Source: Mesorhizobium sp. M4B.F.Ca.ET.203.01.1.1
Lineage (GTDB): Bacteria > Pseudomonadota > Alphaproteobacteria > Rhizobiales > Rhizobiaceae
DNA: 64,000 nucleotides
Assembly: GCF_004791025.1 (NCBI RefSeq)
Contig: NZ_SRUO01000002.1
Coordinates: 434,001-498,000 of the forward strand
Reading direction: 5' to 3'
The position numbers were made by a program, and so were the translations under genes. Shown one piece after another: positions 44,968-55,934 of the stretch (its first letter is position 1; each line of letters starts with the position of its first letter). Under the pieces are notes generated by a model. That model worked only from the letters and a program-made list of their open reading frames with translations, had not been told where the DNA came from and did no database searches.

Positions 44968-46032
44968 TCAGCCGAACTTCGGATCGAGGCTGCCCGCCTT
45001 GTAGCGCTTGGCCATGTCCGACAGCGGGATCGGCTTGATCTTCGGCGCATTGCCGGCGGTGCCGAACTGCTCGAAGCGCTCCTTGCAGAGCTTCTTCATC
45101 GCCGCCATGGCCGGCGTCAGGTATTTGCGCGGGTCGAACTCGCTCGGGTTCTCGGTCAGCACCTTGCGGATGGCGCCGGTCAGCGCCATGCGGTTGTCGG
45201 TGTCGATGTTGATCTTGCGCACGCCGTGCTTGATGCCGCGCTGGATCTCCTCGACCGGAACGCCCCAGGTTGGCTTCATCTGGCCGCCGTACTTGTTGAT
45301 GGTCTCCTGCAGATCCTCCGGCACCGACGACGAGCCGTGCATGACCAGGTGCATGTTCGGCAGGCGGCGGTGGATCTCCTCGATCACGTTCATCGCCAGC
45401 ACCGCGCCGTCCGGCTTGCGCGAGAATTTGTAGGCGCCGTGGCTGGTGCCCATGGCAACCGCCAGCGCGTCGACATGCGTGTCCTTGACGAACTCCACCG
45501 CCTGTTCCGGATCGGTCAGAAGCTGGTCGTGGCTGATCGCGCCTTCGACGCCATGGCCGTCTTCCTGCTCGCCGCCGCCGCTCTCAAGCGAGCCGAGCAC
45601 GCCGATCTCGCCTTCGACCGAGACGCCGCCCCAATGCGCCATGTCGACGACGCGGCGCGTGATGCCTGAATTGTAGGCGTAGTCGGCCGGCGACTTGCCG
45701 TCTTCCTTGAGCGAGCCGTCCATCATCACCGAGGTGAAGCCGTACTGGATCGCGGTGACGCAGGTGGCTTCGTTGTTGCCGTGGTCGAGATGCATGCAGA
45801 CCGGGATGTCGGGGTGGATTTCGACCAGCGCGTCGATCAGCTTGGCAAGCACCACGTCATTGGCATAGGCGCGCGCGCCGCGGCTGGCCTGCAGGATGAC
45901 CGGCGACTTGGTCTCCTCGGCCGCCTCCATGATGGCGAGGCCCTGTTCCATGTTGTTCATGTTGAAGGCCGGCACGCCATAGCCGTGTTCGGCGGCATGG
46001 TCGAGCAATTGTCTCAGTGTGATGCGAGCCAC
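44968..46032 (-). CDS. fba: Class II fructose-bisphosphate aldolase
   Basis: 354 residues, class II (Calvin-cycle/CbbA-like subtype). HLDHGNN carries the zinc His, EGEIGVLG the catalytic region, and [10 protein letters not shown] and VMHGSSSVP further zinc and phosphate-site residues. The GTG start at 46032 follows GGGAG by 8 bp. It cleaves fructose 1,6-bisphosphate to triose phosphates and may also process sedoheptulose bisphosphate, which would connect to erythrose 4-phosphate from the polyol pathway. It is divergent from eryR. Confidence 0.9.
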   Translation of the reverse strand: MARITLRQLLDHAAEHGYGVPAFNMNNMEQGLAIMEAAEETKSPVILQASRGARAYANDVVLAKLIDALVEIHPDIPVCMHLDHGNNEATCVTAIQYGFTSVMMDGSLKEDGKSPADYAYNSGITRRVVDMAHWGGVSVEGEIGVLGSLESGGGEQEDGHGVEGAISHDQLLTDPEQAVEFVKDTHVDALAVAMGTSHGAYKFSRKPDGAVLAMNVIEEIHRRLPNMHLVMHGSSSVPEDLQETINKYGGQMKPTWGVPVEEIQRGIKHGVRKINIDTDNRMALTGAIRKVLTENPSEFDPRKYLTPAMAAMKKLCKERFEQFGTAGNAPKIKPIPLSDMAKRYKAGSLDPKFG

Positions 46033-46299
46033 CCAATAGTCTCCCGTAACTGGTTTCGAATTCGGTTGCTGGCTGTTCGACCGTCGTCCAGCCCGCCGAT
46101 GCTTCTGGCCGGAATCCCGGCGGACCGCAACCGTCCGGCACGTCGCAGGGAGCAATTCTTGTTACAGGTCGGCAATCTCCGGCAAAGGAAAATCCCACGC
46201 CATTGTCACATTATCACAGATATTATGATATGAATGCGATATCCGTTGTTATATATGGAAGAGCGACCAAAGCGCCCGGACGCTCGGAGGAACCGCGGA

Positions 46300-47070
46300 A
46301 TGAAGAGCGACAGCCGCCGGCAAGGCGTCATGGATTTCCTAATGGAGGCCGGCACGGCCTCCGTCGAGGATCTCGCCGCGCGCTTCGGCGTCTCGAAGAT
46401 GACCGTTCATCGCGACCTCGACGAGCTTGAGGAGAGCGGATTCCTGCGCAAGGTGCGAGGCGGCGCCTCGATCCAGCCGAGCGGCCTGTTCGAGAGCGAT
46501 TTCCGCTACCGGCAAAAGCAGGCGGTCGGTGAGAAGCAGCGCCTTGCCGCCGCCGCCGTCGCCATGATCGAGCCGGGGCAGACGGTGATCATCGACGACG
46601 GCTCGACGGCGGGCGGCATTGCAGGGCACCTCGCCGATCTTCGCCCGCTGACCGTGATCTCCAACAATCTGGCCGTCATCCAGGACCTCGCCGGTGTTGG
46701 CGGCATCACGCTCATCGCGCTTGGCGGCCAGTACAGCAAGAAGTTCCACGGCTTCTTCGGCCTGCTCGCCGAGGAGACGCTGAAATCGCTGCGCGCGGAC
46801 GTCGCCTTCCTCTCGTCCTCAGCCATCCACGGCGCCTCGGCCTTTCACCAGGACGAGGAGGTGGTGCAGACCAAGCGCCTCATGATGGCGGCCGCGGGGC
46901 GGAAATATCTGCTGGTCGATCACGGCAAGTTCGGCCGCACGGCGCTGCATTTTCTCACCGACCTCAAGGCGTTCGACGCGGTCTTCACCGGCAGCGAACT
47001 CGGCCAGCCCGTGCGGGACGAGCTGGAAGCCACAGGGGTTTCACTGACGGTTGTCGATGGCAAGGAATAG
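46300..47070 (+). CDS. eryR: DeoR-family regulator (EryR-like)
   Basis: 256 residues: N-terminal DeoR helix-turn-helix (ASVEDLAARFGVSKMTVHRDLDEL) and a sugar-phosphate sensor domain (IDDGSTAGGIAGHL, LGGQYSKKFHGFFG). The start at 46300 follows GGAGG by 9 bp. It heads the eryR-tpiB-rpiB unit as in other Rhizobiales erythritol loci. The AT-rich 267-bp upstream gap holds TATCA...TGATA half-sites (46212-46230). Confidence 0.75.
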   Translation: MKSDSRRQGVMDFLMEAGTASVEDLAARFGVSKMTVHRDLDELEESGFLRKVRGGASIQPSGLFESDFRYRQKQAVGEKQRLAAAAVAMIEPGQTVIIDDGSTAGGIAGHLADLRPLTVISNNLAVIQDLAGVGGITLIALGGQYSKKFHGFFGLLAEETLKSLRADVAFLSSSAIHGASAFHQDEEVVQTKRLMMAAAGRKYLLVDHGKFGRTALHFLTDLKAFDAVFTGSELGQPVRDELEATGVSLTVVDGKE

Positions 47071-47083
47071 GGGAGCGGTACGC

Positions 47084-47842
47084 GTGGTCTACTGGGTCGG
47101 TACAAGCTGGAAGATGAACAAGACGCTCGCCGAGGCGCTCGCTTTCGCCAGGGCGCTGGCCGGCTTCGCGCCGGGGTTCGACCAGCGCATCCAGCCCTTC
47201 GTCATTCCGCCCTTCACGGCGGTGCGCGAGGTCAAGCAGGCGCTGGCCCCGACGCGCATCAAGGTTGGCGCCCAGAACATGCACTGGGCCGATGCCGGCG
47301 CCTGGACCGGTGAGATCTCGCCGCTGATGCTTGGGGATTGCGGCCTCGACCTGGTCGAGCTCGGCCACAGCGAACGGCGCGAGCATTTCGGCGAGACCGA
47401 CCACACGGTCGGCCTGAAGACGGCGGCGGCGGCCAAGCACGGCCTGATCCCGCTGATCTGCGTCGGCGAAACGCTGGCCGAGCGCGAGAGCGGCAAGGCC
47501 GATGCGGTGCTGACCGCGCAGGTCGAGGGCGCGCTGCAATTCCTCGAAGGCGAGGCGAGGGGCGCAAAGATCCTGTTCGCCTATGAGCCGGTCTGGGCGA
47601 TCGGCGACAAGGGCATTCCGGCCAGCTCCGACTATGCCGACAGGCAGCAGGCGCTGATCAAGACGGTTGCCGGCGGCCTGCTGCCTGCCGTGCCGCCGGT
47701 GCTCTATGGCGGCAGCGTCAACCCCGGCAATGCCGCCGAACTGATCGGCCAGCCAAACATCGACGGCCTCTTCATCGGCCGCTCCGCCTGGCAGGCGGAG
47801 GGCTACATCGACATCCTCCAGCGCGCCTCAGCCGCGATCTGA
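47084..47842 (+). CDS. tpiB: Triosephosphate isomerase-family tetrulose-phosphate isomerase
   Basis: 252 residues of the TIM family: [10 protein letters not shown] (Lys), ELGHSERRE (His), [10 protein letters not shown] (catalytic Glu) and [10 protein letters not shown] phosphate loop. In the ery context this second TIM converts L-erythrulose 1-phosphate to D-erythrulose 4-phosphate rather than serving glycolysis. The GTG start at 47084 follows AGGGGAG; an ATG at 47057 overlaps eryR and is less likely. Confidence 0.8.
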   Translation: MVYWVGTSWKMNKTLAEALAFARALAGFAPGFDQRIQPFVIPPFTAVREVKQALAPTRIKVGAQNMHWADAGAWTGEISPLMLGDCGLDLVELGHSERREHFGETDHTVGLKTAAAAKHGLIPLICVGETLAERESGKADAVLTAQVEGALQFLEGEARGAKILFAYEPVWAIGDKGIPASSDYADRQQALIKTVAGGLLPAVPPVLYGGSVNPGNAAELIGQPNIDGLFIGRSAWQAEGYIDILQRASAAI

Positions 47843-47870
47843 CATCATCCGACCAGGAAAGGACACGACC

Positions 47871-48311
47871 ATGAGAATAGCCATCGGAGCCGACAGCGCC
47901 GGCAAGCCGCTGCTCGACGTCATCGCCGCCCACCTCGCCACCAAGCCCGGCCTGACCGTCAGCGACCTCAGCCAGGCCGGCTTCTATGCCGACCTGTCGC
48001 AGAAACTCGCCCAGACCATCGTCGACGGCGAGAACGATCGCGGCATCCTGTTCTGCGGCACCGGCATCGGCGTCTCGATCTCGGCCAACAAGGTGCCGGG
48101 CATCCGCGCCGCACTCACCCACGACACCTATTCGGCCGAGCGCGCGGCGAAATCCAACAATGCCCAGATTATCACCATGGGCGCCCGCGTCATCGGTCCG
48201 GAGCTCGCCAAGGCGATCGTCGATACCTGGCTCGCCTCGGAATTCGACGAGAAGGGGCCGTCGGCCGGCAATGTTCAGGCGATCAACCGTTTGGATGCAG
48301 CAAAGGCCTAA
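47871..48311 (+). CDS. rpiB: RpiB-family sugar-phosphate isomerase
   Basis: 146 residues of the RpiB/LacAB family: [22 protein letters not shown] and [21 protein letters not shown]. In the ery pathway this enzyme (EryI) converts D-erythrulose 4-phosphate to D-erythrose 4-phosphate, entering the pentose phosphate pathway. AGGAAAGGA precedes the ATG. The stop overlaps the convergent dhaL stop by 4 bp. Confidence 0.85.
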   Translation: MRIAIGADSAGKPLLDVIAAHLATKPGLTVSDLSQAGFYADLSQKLAQTIVDGENDRGILFCGTGIGVSISANKVPGIRAALTHDTYSAERAAKSNNAQIITMGARVIGPELAKAIVDTWLASEFDEKGPSAGNVQAINRLDAAKA

Positions 48312-48946
48312 TTGAGACTGCTTCGCATCGCGCCGATGACGGTGACGGCCGAGGCAGCACCCGGGTCGATATGGCCGAGCGAACGCTCGCCAAGCCGCGA
48401 GGATCGGCCCTTGGCCGCGATCATGTCCTTGGTCGCTTCGGCGCCGCGTTCGGCGGCGGTCAGCGCGGCCTGCAGGCTCTCGGCCAGGCTTTTGCCCGCG
48501 GCATGCGCGGCGGCGGCCGCCTCGGCCGCCGGCTGCCAGGCGTCGATCATCGTCTTTTCGCCGATTTCGGCCTTGCCGCGATCCTTGATGCCTTGCGCCA
48601 TCGCCTGGACCATGGCGATCACATCGTCTGCCGCCAGCGTCGCCTTGCCTTTGACGGCGGCGGCGGCGCGCATCAAGGCGGTCGCGTAAAGAGGTCCCGA
48701 TGAGGCGCCGACGGCGTTGAGGAAGGATTTCGCCGCAGTGTTGAGCAGCGCCGTCGGCTCGATCGCCACAAGGTCGAGCGCGGCGAGCGCATCGCGCGCG
48801 GCATTGAAGCCGAGCGCCATCGCGATGCCGTGGTCGGCGTCGCCGATGACGCCGTCGAGCTGGCAGAGCCGGTCCTTGTCGGCCTCGATCGCCGCGGCGA
48901 TGGCGACGAACATTGTCTTCAGCTCTGCCGTTCCGATGGCGGTCAT
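48308..48946 (-). CDS. dhaL: Dihydroxyacetone kinase, ADP/ATP-binding subunit DhaL
   Basis: 212 residues with the nucleotide-magnesium motif GVIGDADHG (Asp-x-Asp-His) and SSGPLYATA, followed by GEKTMIDAW and PGAASAV. DhaL pairs with DhaK. No PTS-type DhaM is nearby, so ATP-dependent action or phosphotransfer from elsewhere is possible. It lies 11 bp after dhaK. Confidence 0.85.
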   Translation of the reverse strand: MTAIGTAELKTMFVAIAAAIEADKDRLCQLDGVIGDADHGIAMALGFNAARDALAALDLVAIEPTALLNTAAKSFLNAVGASSGPLYATALMRAAAAVKGKATLAADDVIAMVQAMAQGIKDRGKAEIGEKTMIDAWQPAAEAAAAAHAAGKSLAESLQAALTAAERGAEATKDMIAAKGRSSRLGERSLGHIDPGAASAVTVIGAMRSSLN

Positions 48947-48957
48947 GGACAGTCCCC

Positions 48958-49971
48958 TCAGCCGGCGCGGAACATGGCGCAGTCGCACGGATGGTCGAGC
49001 AGGGTCTGCAACTCGCCGTCGAGATGCTCCAGTGTCAGCGAGGCGCCAGCCATTTCGAGCGAGGTGCAGTAATTGCCGACCCAGGTCGCATGCACCGAGA
49101 CGCCGATGTCGTCGAGCCGCTGCTTGACGCGCCGGTTCATGATGTAGAGCTCCATCAACGGCGTCGAGCCGAGCGAGTTGACCAACACCGCGACCTTGTC
49201 GCCACGCGACGGCGCCATCTCGGCAATGATCCTGTCCAGCATCTCGTCGGTGATCTCGTCAGCGGTCCTGAGCTTGCCGCGCGCGATGCCGGGCTCGCCA
49301 TGGATGCCCATGCCGATCTCCATCTCGTCGGCGCCGATCTCGAAGTTCGGCCGCCGCGTCTGCGGCAGCGAGCAGGGCGACAGCGCCACGCCCATGGTGA
49401 AGGTGTGGTCGTTGGCCTTCCTGGCGATGCGCTCGACCTCGTCGAAGGAGAGCATGCGCTCGCAGGCAGCGCCCGCCGCCTTGAAGATGAAGAAATTGCC
49501 GGCGACGCCGCGCCGCTTCTGCCGCTGGTCGCGCGGCGCCGAGGCGACGTCGTCGGTGGTCAGCACCGTGCGCACCTCGATGTCGTCCATCGCCGCCATC
49601 TCGGCCGCCATGTCGAAATTCATCACGTCGCCGGCATAGTTGCCGTACATGAACAGGACGCCCGCGCCGCCGCTCACCGCCTTGGCGCATTCGAGGATCG
49701 GGTCCGGCGGCGGCGAGGCAAAGACATTGCCGATCGCCGCGGCATCCGCCAGCCCCTTGCCGACGAAGCCGAGAAAGGTCGGCTCGTGGCCCGAGCCGCC
49801 ACCGATGACCAGCCCGACCTTGCCTGGCCGCGGCCCGTCGCGGGCGATGATCGAGCGCGGGCTGCCGTCCACGCTCCTGAGGTGGCGAGGATGCGCGGCC
49901 AGTATTCCTTCCAGCATCTCGTCGACGGAACGGTTGCCGTCGTTGATGATCTTCTTGGTCTGCACCGGCAT
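48958..49971 (-). CDS. dhaK: Dihydroxyacetone kinase, substrate-binding subunit DhaK
   Basis: 337 residues. GGGSGHEPTF forms the ketone-phosphate pocket and MGIHGEPG carries the His (His224) that binds substrate covalently as a hemiaminal. DhaK-type kinases accept dihydroxyacetone and, in characterised relatives, D- or L-erythrulose. Location beside tpiB and rpiB makes a tetrulose kinase role plausible (inference). It forms a two-gene unit with dhaL. Confidence 0.85.
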   Translation of the reverse strand: MPVQTKKIINDGNRSVDEMLEGILAAHPRHLRSVDGSPRSIIARDGPRPGKVGLVIGGGSGHEPTFLGFVGKGLADAAAIGNVFASPPPDPILECAKAVSGGAGVLFMYGNYAGDVMNFDMAAEMAAMDDIEVRTVLTTDDVASAPRDQRQKRRGVAGNFFIFKAAGAACERMLSFDEVERIARKANDHTFTMGVALSPCSLPQTRRPNFEIGADEMEIGMGIHGEPGIARGKLRTADEITDEMLDRIIAEMAPSRGDKVAVLVNSLGSTPLMELYIMNRRVKQRLDDIGVSVHATWVGNYCTSLEMAGASLTLEHLDGELQTLLDHPCDCAMFRAG

Positions 49972-50039
49972 CCTCCCGATCTCGGTTTTTTCGCGATATT
50001 AGAGGCTGTTACCGGGATTGCCACCCCGGCAACCGCGCC

Positions 50040-50730
<691 letters not shown>

Positions 50731-50811
50731 TTTAACGGTGAAGCTATGGAGGGGGAGGGCGGCGCTGTCAATTAGCGCCGTCGCCGCAGCTGCCAATCTC
50801 CCTCCTTGTGG

Positions 50812-51906
50812 CTAACCACGCTCCGGGAACATCGCCTTCAGCCCTTCGCGCGAGGCCTTGGCGACGCCGCGCTCGGTAATCAGGCCGGTGACAAGCCGCG
50901 CCGGGGTCACGTCGAAGGCCGGGTTTGCCGCCGGCGTCGCTTCCGGCGAGACGCGCACCTGGGCGATCTCGCCCTTGGCGTTCTTGCCCCAGACCAGCGA
51001 CACCTCGTCGCCGGAGCGTTCCTCGATCGGGATTTCCGCGAGCCCGTCGCCCACCGTCCAGTCTATGGTCGGCGAGGGCAGCGCGACATAGAAGGGCACA
51101 TCATTGTCGGAGGCGGCCAGCGCCTTGAGATAGGTGCCGATCTTGTTGCAGACGTCGCCGTCGGCGGTCGTGCGGTCGGTGCCGACGATGACCATGTCGA
51201 TCTGGCCACGCTGCATCAGGTGGCCGCCGGCATTGTCGACGATCAGCGTGTGCGGCACCCCGTGCCCGGCCATTTCCCAGGCGGTCAGCTGGGCGCCCTG
51301 GTTGCGCGGCCTGGTCTCGTCGACATAGACGTGGACCGGAATGCCGGCTTCGGTCGCCAGATAGATCGGCGCGGTGGCGGTGCCGTAGTCGACGGTCGCC
51401 AGCCAGCCGGCATTGCAGTGGGTCAGGATGTTGACTGTCTCGCCCGGAGCTTTTCGCGCCGCGATTTGCTTGATGATGGCAAGCCCGTTCTCGCCGATGG
51501 CGCGGTTCAGCCCGACATCCTCGTCGGCGATCTCCGCTGCGCGCTTGTAAGCGGCCTCGGCGCGCTCGGCCGGCGGCAGCGGCTTGAGAACGCGCCGCAT
51601 CTCGTCCAGCGCCCAGCGCAAATTGATCGCCGTCGGCCGCGTCGCGTGCAATGTCTCCCAGACGGCGTCGAGCGCCGCATCCGACGGGTCGCCTTCCATC
51701 TGGATGGCTACGCCATAGGCGGCAGTGACGCCGATCAGCGGCGCGCCGCGCACCCACATGTCTCGGATCGCAGTGGCGATGCCGGCAACGGTGCCGATCT
51801 TCTCGATGCGGAACTCATGCGGCAGCCAGCGCTGGTCGATGATCTCGACCGAGCGGCCGTCGCCGCTCAGCCAGATGGTGCGGTAGTGGCGCTCGCCGAC
51901 GTTCAA
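50812..51906 (-). CDS. mtnA: S-methyl-5-thioribose-1-phosphate isomerase
   Basis: 364 residues of the MtnA/eIF2B-like family. [26 protein letters not shown] (catalytic Cys) and [19 protein letters not shown] (catalytic Asp) are present. It converts methylthioribose 1-phosphate to methylthioribulose 1-phosphate. The start is TTG at 51906, overlapping the mtnK stop (TTGA) and preceded by AGGAG, so it is translationally coupled to mtnK. Confidence 0.9.
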   Translation of the reverse strand: MNVGERHYRTIWLSGDGRSVEIIDQRWLPHEFRIEKIGTVAGIATAIRDMWVRGAPLIGVTAAYGVAIQMEGDPSDAALDAVWETLHATRPTAINLRWALDEMRRVLKPLPPAERAEAAYKRAAEIADEDVGLNRAIGENGLAIIKQIAARKAPGETVNILTHCNAGWLATVDYGTATAPIYLATEAGIPVHVYVDETRPRNQGAQLTAWEMAGHGVPHTLIVDNAGGHLMQRGQIDMVIVGTDRTTADGDVCNKIGTYLKALAASDNDVPFYVALPSPTIDWTVGDGLAEIPIEERSGDEVSLVWGKNAKGEIAQVRVSPEATPAANPAFDVTPARLVTGLITERGVAKASREGLKAMFPERG

Positions 51907-53177
51907 AGGCTGCTCTCCTGTTCGATCCGCGCGGCCAGATTGTTGACCTCGTCGATGCCATGGATCTGGCGCCGGTTGACGGCGATGTGGCGGCCGAACT
52001 TCAGCGCCTTCGCCTCGCATGTGGCGCGCAGATTCTCATCGGCAATGGCCTCGAAGTCGGCATTGTGGGCGAGGCCGAGGATACGCCGGTGCACCTCGAT
52101 GCCGGCAAAGCCGAGCAGGTCGGTCCAGATCGAATGGAGCATATGGTCGAGCGCCTGCTCGGCGCCGAGCCGGTCGCCCTGATCCTCGAACAGGCTTCTG
52201 TGGTAGAGCATGCCGGTGCGCTCGGTCCGCCACAGATGCGAGAACTCGGCGCGGAACACAGCCCAGGTCTCGGCGGTGACCCCAAGCAGATAGGCGCGCA
52301 TGGCGTCGCGTTTTTCCGTCTGCTCATGGCCGCGCTGCGAGAAGAACGACATCCAGAAATTGGCGAGCAGCATGCCGACGTCGAAGGCGATCGGTCCGTA
52401 GAAGGCGAACTCCGGATCGATCATCCGGGTTTCTGTGTCGGTCACCATGATCGAGCCGGAATGCAGGTCGCCATGCAAGAGCGTCTCGGCATTGGCGGCG
52501 AAAAGATGCTTCAGCCGCTGCGCCTCGACCTTGAGATCGCGGTCGGCGCGCAGCTCGGCGACCAGGCCGTCTAGCTGCGGCGACGTATGCCGGTTCAGCT
52601 TGGCGTCGAAATAGGGATCGGTGAACACCAGGTCCTCGGTGATGCCGCAGAGCTCGACATTGTCGACGAACAGCGCCAGATCGGCTTTGCGGTCCCTGGT
52701 CGGCATATGCAGGTCGGAGCCGCGGAACAGGGTGCGGGCCATGAACAGGCCGATGTCGCGGGCGATGTTCGGCAGTTGCCGGCCTTCGATCAGCGCACGC
52801 CGCAGGATGATGTGCGGCGGCGCCAGGTATTCCATGACGATCAGCGCCTGGGCCTCGTCGAAATGGTGGATTGCGGGCACCGAGCCGGGCGCTCGGCGCT
52901 CCTGCCTGGTCAGCGCGTGATACTCGAAGAAGGAGCGCTTCAGCGGCAGCGGCCAGCTGTCGCCGACCAGCCGCACATAGGGCAGGGCCTGCTTGACGAC
53001 GACCGCGCCTTCGGCGCCCTCGACGATGAACACCAGGTTGAGATTGCCGTCGCCGACCTCACGCACCTTCCAGCGCCGGGCATCCTTGCCGATCTGCGCG
53101 GTGACGGCCTCGTTGGCGCCGAGGCGCGCCGGCAGCGTTTCGACCGATAGTGCTTCGAACGGCAGTTTCTGCGTCAT
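51903..53177 (-). CDS. mtnK: S-methyl-5-thioribose kinase
   Basis: 424 residues with a protein-kinase-like fold: [13 protein letters not shown] glycine loop, [13 protein letters not shown] (catalytic loop) and [16 protein letters not shown] (metal Asp). It phosphorylates methylthioribose for methionine salvage. Three consecutive ATG codons follow GAGAGG; the third (53177) has the best spacing. The divergent ABC transporter across the palindrome is a plausible methylthioribose importer. Confidence 0.9.
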   Translation of the reverse strand: MTQKLPFEALSVETLPARLGANEAVTAQIGKDARRWKVREVGDGNLNLVFIVEGAEGAVVVKQALPYVRLVGDSWPLPLKRSFFEYHALTRQERRAPGSVPAIHHFDEAQALIVMEYLAPPHIILRRALIEGRQLPNIARDIGLFMARTLFRGSDLHMPTRDRKADLALFVDNVELCGITEDLVFTDPYFDAKLNRHTSPQLDGLVAELRADRDLKVEAQRLKHLFAANAETLLHGDLHSGSIMVTDTETRMIDPEFAFYGPIAFDVGMLLANFWMSFFSQRGHEQTEKRDAMRAYLLGVTAETWAVFRAEFSHLWRTERTGMLYHRSLFEDQGDRLGAEQALDHMLHSIWTDLLGFAGIEVHRRILGLAHNADFEAIADENLRATCEAKALKFGRHIAVNRRQIHGIDEVNNLAARIEQESSL

Positions 53178-53248
53178 CATCATCCTCTCGCTTATGCGCT
53201 CCGAACATAACGGAGGCATGGCGGCGGGGCCAAGCTAGGAAGCAAGCT

Positions 53249-53277
53249 GGCAATTGTCAATCGTGTTGACAATTGCC
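53249..53277. promoter_or_regulatory. Divergent promoter/operator, perfect 12-bp palindrome
   Basis: GGCAATTGTCAA, spacer TCGTG, then TTGACAATTGCC. Each arm contains a consensus TTGACA -35 box reading outwards, one towards mtnK and one towards the ABC ATPase. Weak -10-like hexamers (TAGCTT and TAGCGT) lie 17 bp beyond. One bound repressor would shut both units at once. Confidence 0.75.
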
Positions 53278-53313
53278 GATATAGCCCATAGCGTCTGTGT
53301 CAGGGAGGAATGA

Positions 53314-54825
53314 ATGGGCACTGGTGCCGTGTTCCGCGTGGACGGCCTGAGGAAGTCCTTTGGCCATATCGAGGTGCTTGGCGGCATCTCGCTCGACTTG
53401 CATGCGGGCGAAGTCACCGTGCTGATGGGCGCCAACGGCGCCGGCAAATCCACCCTGGTCAAGATCGTCAGCGGCGTTTACGAGCGCGGCGTCGGCATGA
53501 TGCATCTCGCCGGCGAGGACTTCGCGCCGAACACGCCGGCCGAGGCGATCCGCGCCGGCGTCGTCACCGTGCATCAGAACATCAATGACGGTGTCGTCGC
53601 CGACCTCGACGTCGCCACCAACCTGACACTCGACAGGCTGACCGGCAGCGGCGCGCCGACTTTCTTCAATCCGGGCCGGGTGCGCCGCGAGGCCAGGGCC
53701 GTCGCCGATCGCATGGGGCTCGCCATCGACCTCAAGGCCCGCGTCAGCGACCTGTCGCTGGCAGACCGCCAGATGGTGGCGATCGCGCGGGCCATGGCGC
53801 ACCGGCCGAAGGTGCTGATCCTCGACGAGCCGACCTCGTCGCTGTCCAGCGCCGAAGCCGACCGGCTGTTCCAGCTGATCGACCGGCTGCGCGAGCAGAG
53901 CGTGGCGATCCTCTACATCTCGCACCGCATGTCCGACATCCGCCGCCTTGCCGACCGCATCGTCTCGATGCGCGACGGCGTGGTGAGCGGCGTGTTCGAC
54001 AACAAGCCGCTCGACTATGAGGGCGCCGTCAACGCCATGCTCGGCCGCAAGATCCATCTCGACCGGGTGGTCGCGAGAAGCTCGGCGCGTGCCGTCTTCA
54101 CCGCGGAAGGCCTGCGGATCGCGCAAGGGTCGAAGCCGATCTCGATGACGCTCGGCGCCGGCGAGGTGGTGGCGATCACCGGCTTGGTCGGCGTTGGCAA
54201 GACGGCCTTGGCCGAAACGCTGTTCGGCGTGCGCCGGCCGCTCGCCGGCGTCATGACCATGGACGGCAAGCCCTATGCGCCGGCCTCGGCCGGCGAAGCG
54301 ATCGCCGCCGGCGTCTTCCTCGTCGCCAAGGACCGCGCCACCAGCGGCATCGTCGGCGGCTTCAACATCGAGCGCAACATCAGCCTGCCCTTCCTCAAGC
54401 GCCTGTCAGGCTTCGGCATCATGAAGCGCCGCGCCGAACGCGGCATCGCACGCCGGCAGATCGACGAACTCGCCATCGTCTGCCGTTCGGAGCGGGACGA
54501 GCTTTCCACACTTTCGGGCGGCAACCAGCAGAAGGTGATGGTCGGCCGCTGGATGTCGCAGGATGCAAGACTGTTCATCCTCGACGAGCCGTTTCAGGGC
54601 GTCGACATCTCGGCCAGGCGCGACATCGCCGCCAAGCTGCGAGCCAGCGCCGACGGCCGCGCCACGCTGCTCTTCGTCACCGAGCTCGACGAGGCGCTGG
54701 AGACGGCCGACCGCATCCTGGTCATGTCGGAGCAGACGATCGTCGGCGAACACAGGAACGAAGACGTCGATCTCGAGCGGCTGCTTGCCGAAGTGGCGGG
54801 CGGCCCGCTGCACAGCGCGGCGTGA
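53314..54825 (+). CDS. Ribose-type ABC transporter ATPase (two fused NBDs)
   Basis: 503 residues with two ATPase domains, RbsA-like. The first half has Walker A GANGAGKST, a diverged signature LSLADRQ and Walker B LILDEPTSSLS. The second half has GLVGVGKTAL, signature LSGGNQQK and LFILDEPFQGVD. GGAGGAATGA precedes the ATG. It is first in a transporter operon divergent from mtnKA, likely importing methylthioribose or a related pentoside (inference). Confidence 0.9.
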   Translation: MGTGAVFRVDGLRKSFGHIEVLGGISLDLHAGEVTVLMGANGAGKSTLVKIVSGVYERGVGMMHLAGEDFAPNTPAEAIRAGVVTVHQNINDGVVADLDVATNLTLDRLTGSGAPTFFNPGRVRREARAVADRMGLAIDLKARVSDLSLADRQMVAIARAMAHRPKVLILDEPTSSLSSAEADRLFQLIDRLREQSVAILYISHRMSDIRRLADRIVSMRDGVVSGVFDNKPLDYEGAVNAMLGRKIHLDRVVARSSARAVFTAEGLRIAQGSKPISMTLGAGEVVAITGLVGVGKTALAETLFGVRRPLAGVMTMDGKPYAPASAGEAIAAGVFLVAKDRATSGIVGGFNIERNISLPFLKRLSGFGIMKRRAERGIARRQIDELAIVCRSERDELSTLSGGNQQKVMVGRWMSQDARLFILDEPFQGVDISARRDIAAKLRASADGRATLLFVTELDEALETADRILVMSEQTIVGEHRNEDVDLERLLAEVAGGPLHSAA

Positions 54826-54891
54826 GAGCATGGACAGGAATGGAGCAGGCATGCGTTGGACTGACACGGCAACGGCGCCGGAGAGCGCTGC

Positions 54892-55887
54892 ATGACGGTG
54901 CGTGACCACGCCATCCGCTACGGCTTCATCGTCCTTCTGTTCGGCCTGATCGCCTATTTCGCGGTCGCCGCCGACGGCTTCGTCTCGCCGCAAAGCGCGG
55001 TCTTCATCTTCCAGTCCGTCGCCATCACCGGCGTGCTGGCGCTCGGCGTCACCGCCACCTTGGTGGTCGGCGGCTTCGACCTGTCGATCGGCTCGGTCGC
55101 CACCAGCGCCATGATGGCGGCCGCCTATGTCATGGTGGTGCTGGAACAGAACGCCGTCGTCGCGGTCGTCGTCTGCCTGCTGATCGGCGCCGCCGTCGGC
55201 CTGATCAACGGCTGGCTGATCGTCTATATGCGGGTGCCCGACCTGCTGGCCACGCTCGGCATGATGTTCCTGCTCGTGGGCCTGCAGCGCATCCCGACGG
55301 AAGGCCGCTCGATCGCCACCGGCATGACCATGCCCGACGGCTCGGTCGCCAACGGCAAGTTCGGCGAAGCCTTCCTGGCGCTCGGCCGCCATCGCTTCGA
55401 TTTCTTCGTGCCAAACCTCGTTCCCGTGTCGGTCGTGGTGCTGATCGTGCTGGCGCTGCTGATCTGGTTCTTCCTCGAATACACGCGCTTCGGCCGCATG
55501 ATGTATGCCGTCGGCAGCAACGAGCGCGCGGCCGAGCTCGCCGGTGCGCCGGTCAAGGCCTACAAGATCTGGGCCTACGTCATTTCGGGCGTCTTTGCCT
55601 CGATCGGCGGCATCCTGCTCGCCGCCCGGCTCGGTCGCGGCGACATCGCCTCCGGCAACAATCTGCTGCTCGACGCGGTGGCCGCCGCGCTCATCGGCTA
55701 CGCGGTGCTTGGCGCGGCCAAGCCCAACGCCTTCGGCACCGCCGTCGGCGCGGTCTTCGTCGGCGTGCTGCTGCAGGGCCTGACGATGATGAACGCGCCT
55801 TACTACACGCAGGATTTCGTCAAGGGCGGGGTTCTCGTCGTCGCCCTTGTCTTCACCTTCGCCCTTTCCGGCAGGGGCAGGAGATAG
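54892..55887 (+). CDS. Ribose-type ABC transporter permease
   Basis: 331 residues, about eight to ten hydrophobic segments, RbsC/BPD_transp_2 family, with GGFDLSIGSVATSAMM and VGSNERAAELAGAPVKAYKI (the ATPase-contact loop). It forms the channel for the adjacent ATPase and binding protein. Confidence 0.9.
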   Translation: MTVRDHAIRYGFIVLLFGLIAYFAVAADGFVSPQSAVFIFQSVAITGVLALGVTATLVVGGFDLSIGSVATSAMMAAAYVMVVLEQNAVVAVVVCLLIGAAVGLINGWLIVYMRVPDLLATLGMMFLLVGLQRIPTEGRSIATGMTMPDGSVANGKFGEAFLALGRHRFDFFVPNLVPVSVVVLIVLALLIWFFLEYTRFGRMMYAVGSNERAAELAGAPVKAYKIWAYVISGVFASIGGILLAARLGRGDIASGNNLLLDAVAAALIGYAVLGAAKPNAFGTAVGAVFVGVLLQGLTMMNAPYYTQDFVKGGVLVVALVFTFALSGRGRR

Positions 55888-55934
55888 GTTCGACCGGGGC
55901 ATATTTTCGAGTTCAACAAAGTGGAGGAAACAAA

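Noticed and set aside
53574..53795. Short antisense frame within the ABC ATPase near the palindrome
   Set aside because: No ribosome site and fully inside a conserved ATPase domain.
54838..54895. Tiny frame between the ABC ATPase and permease genes
   Set aside because: About 18 codons with no conserved feature; it probably only reflects the spacer.
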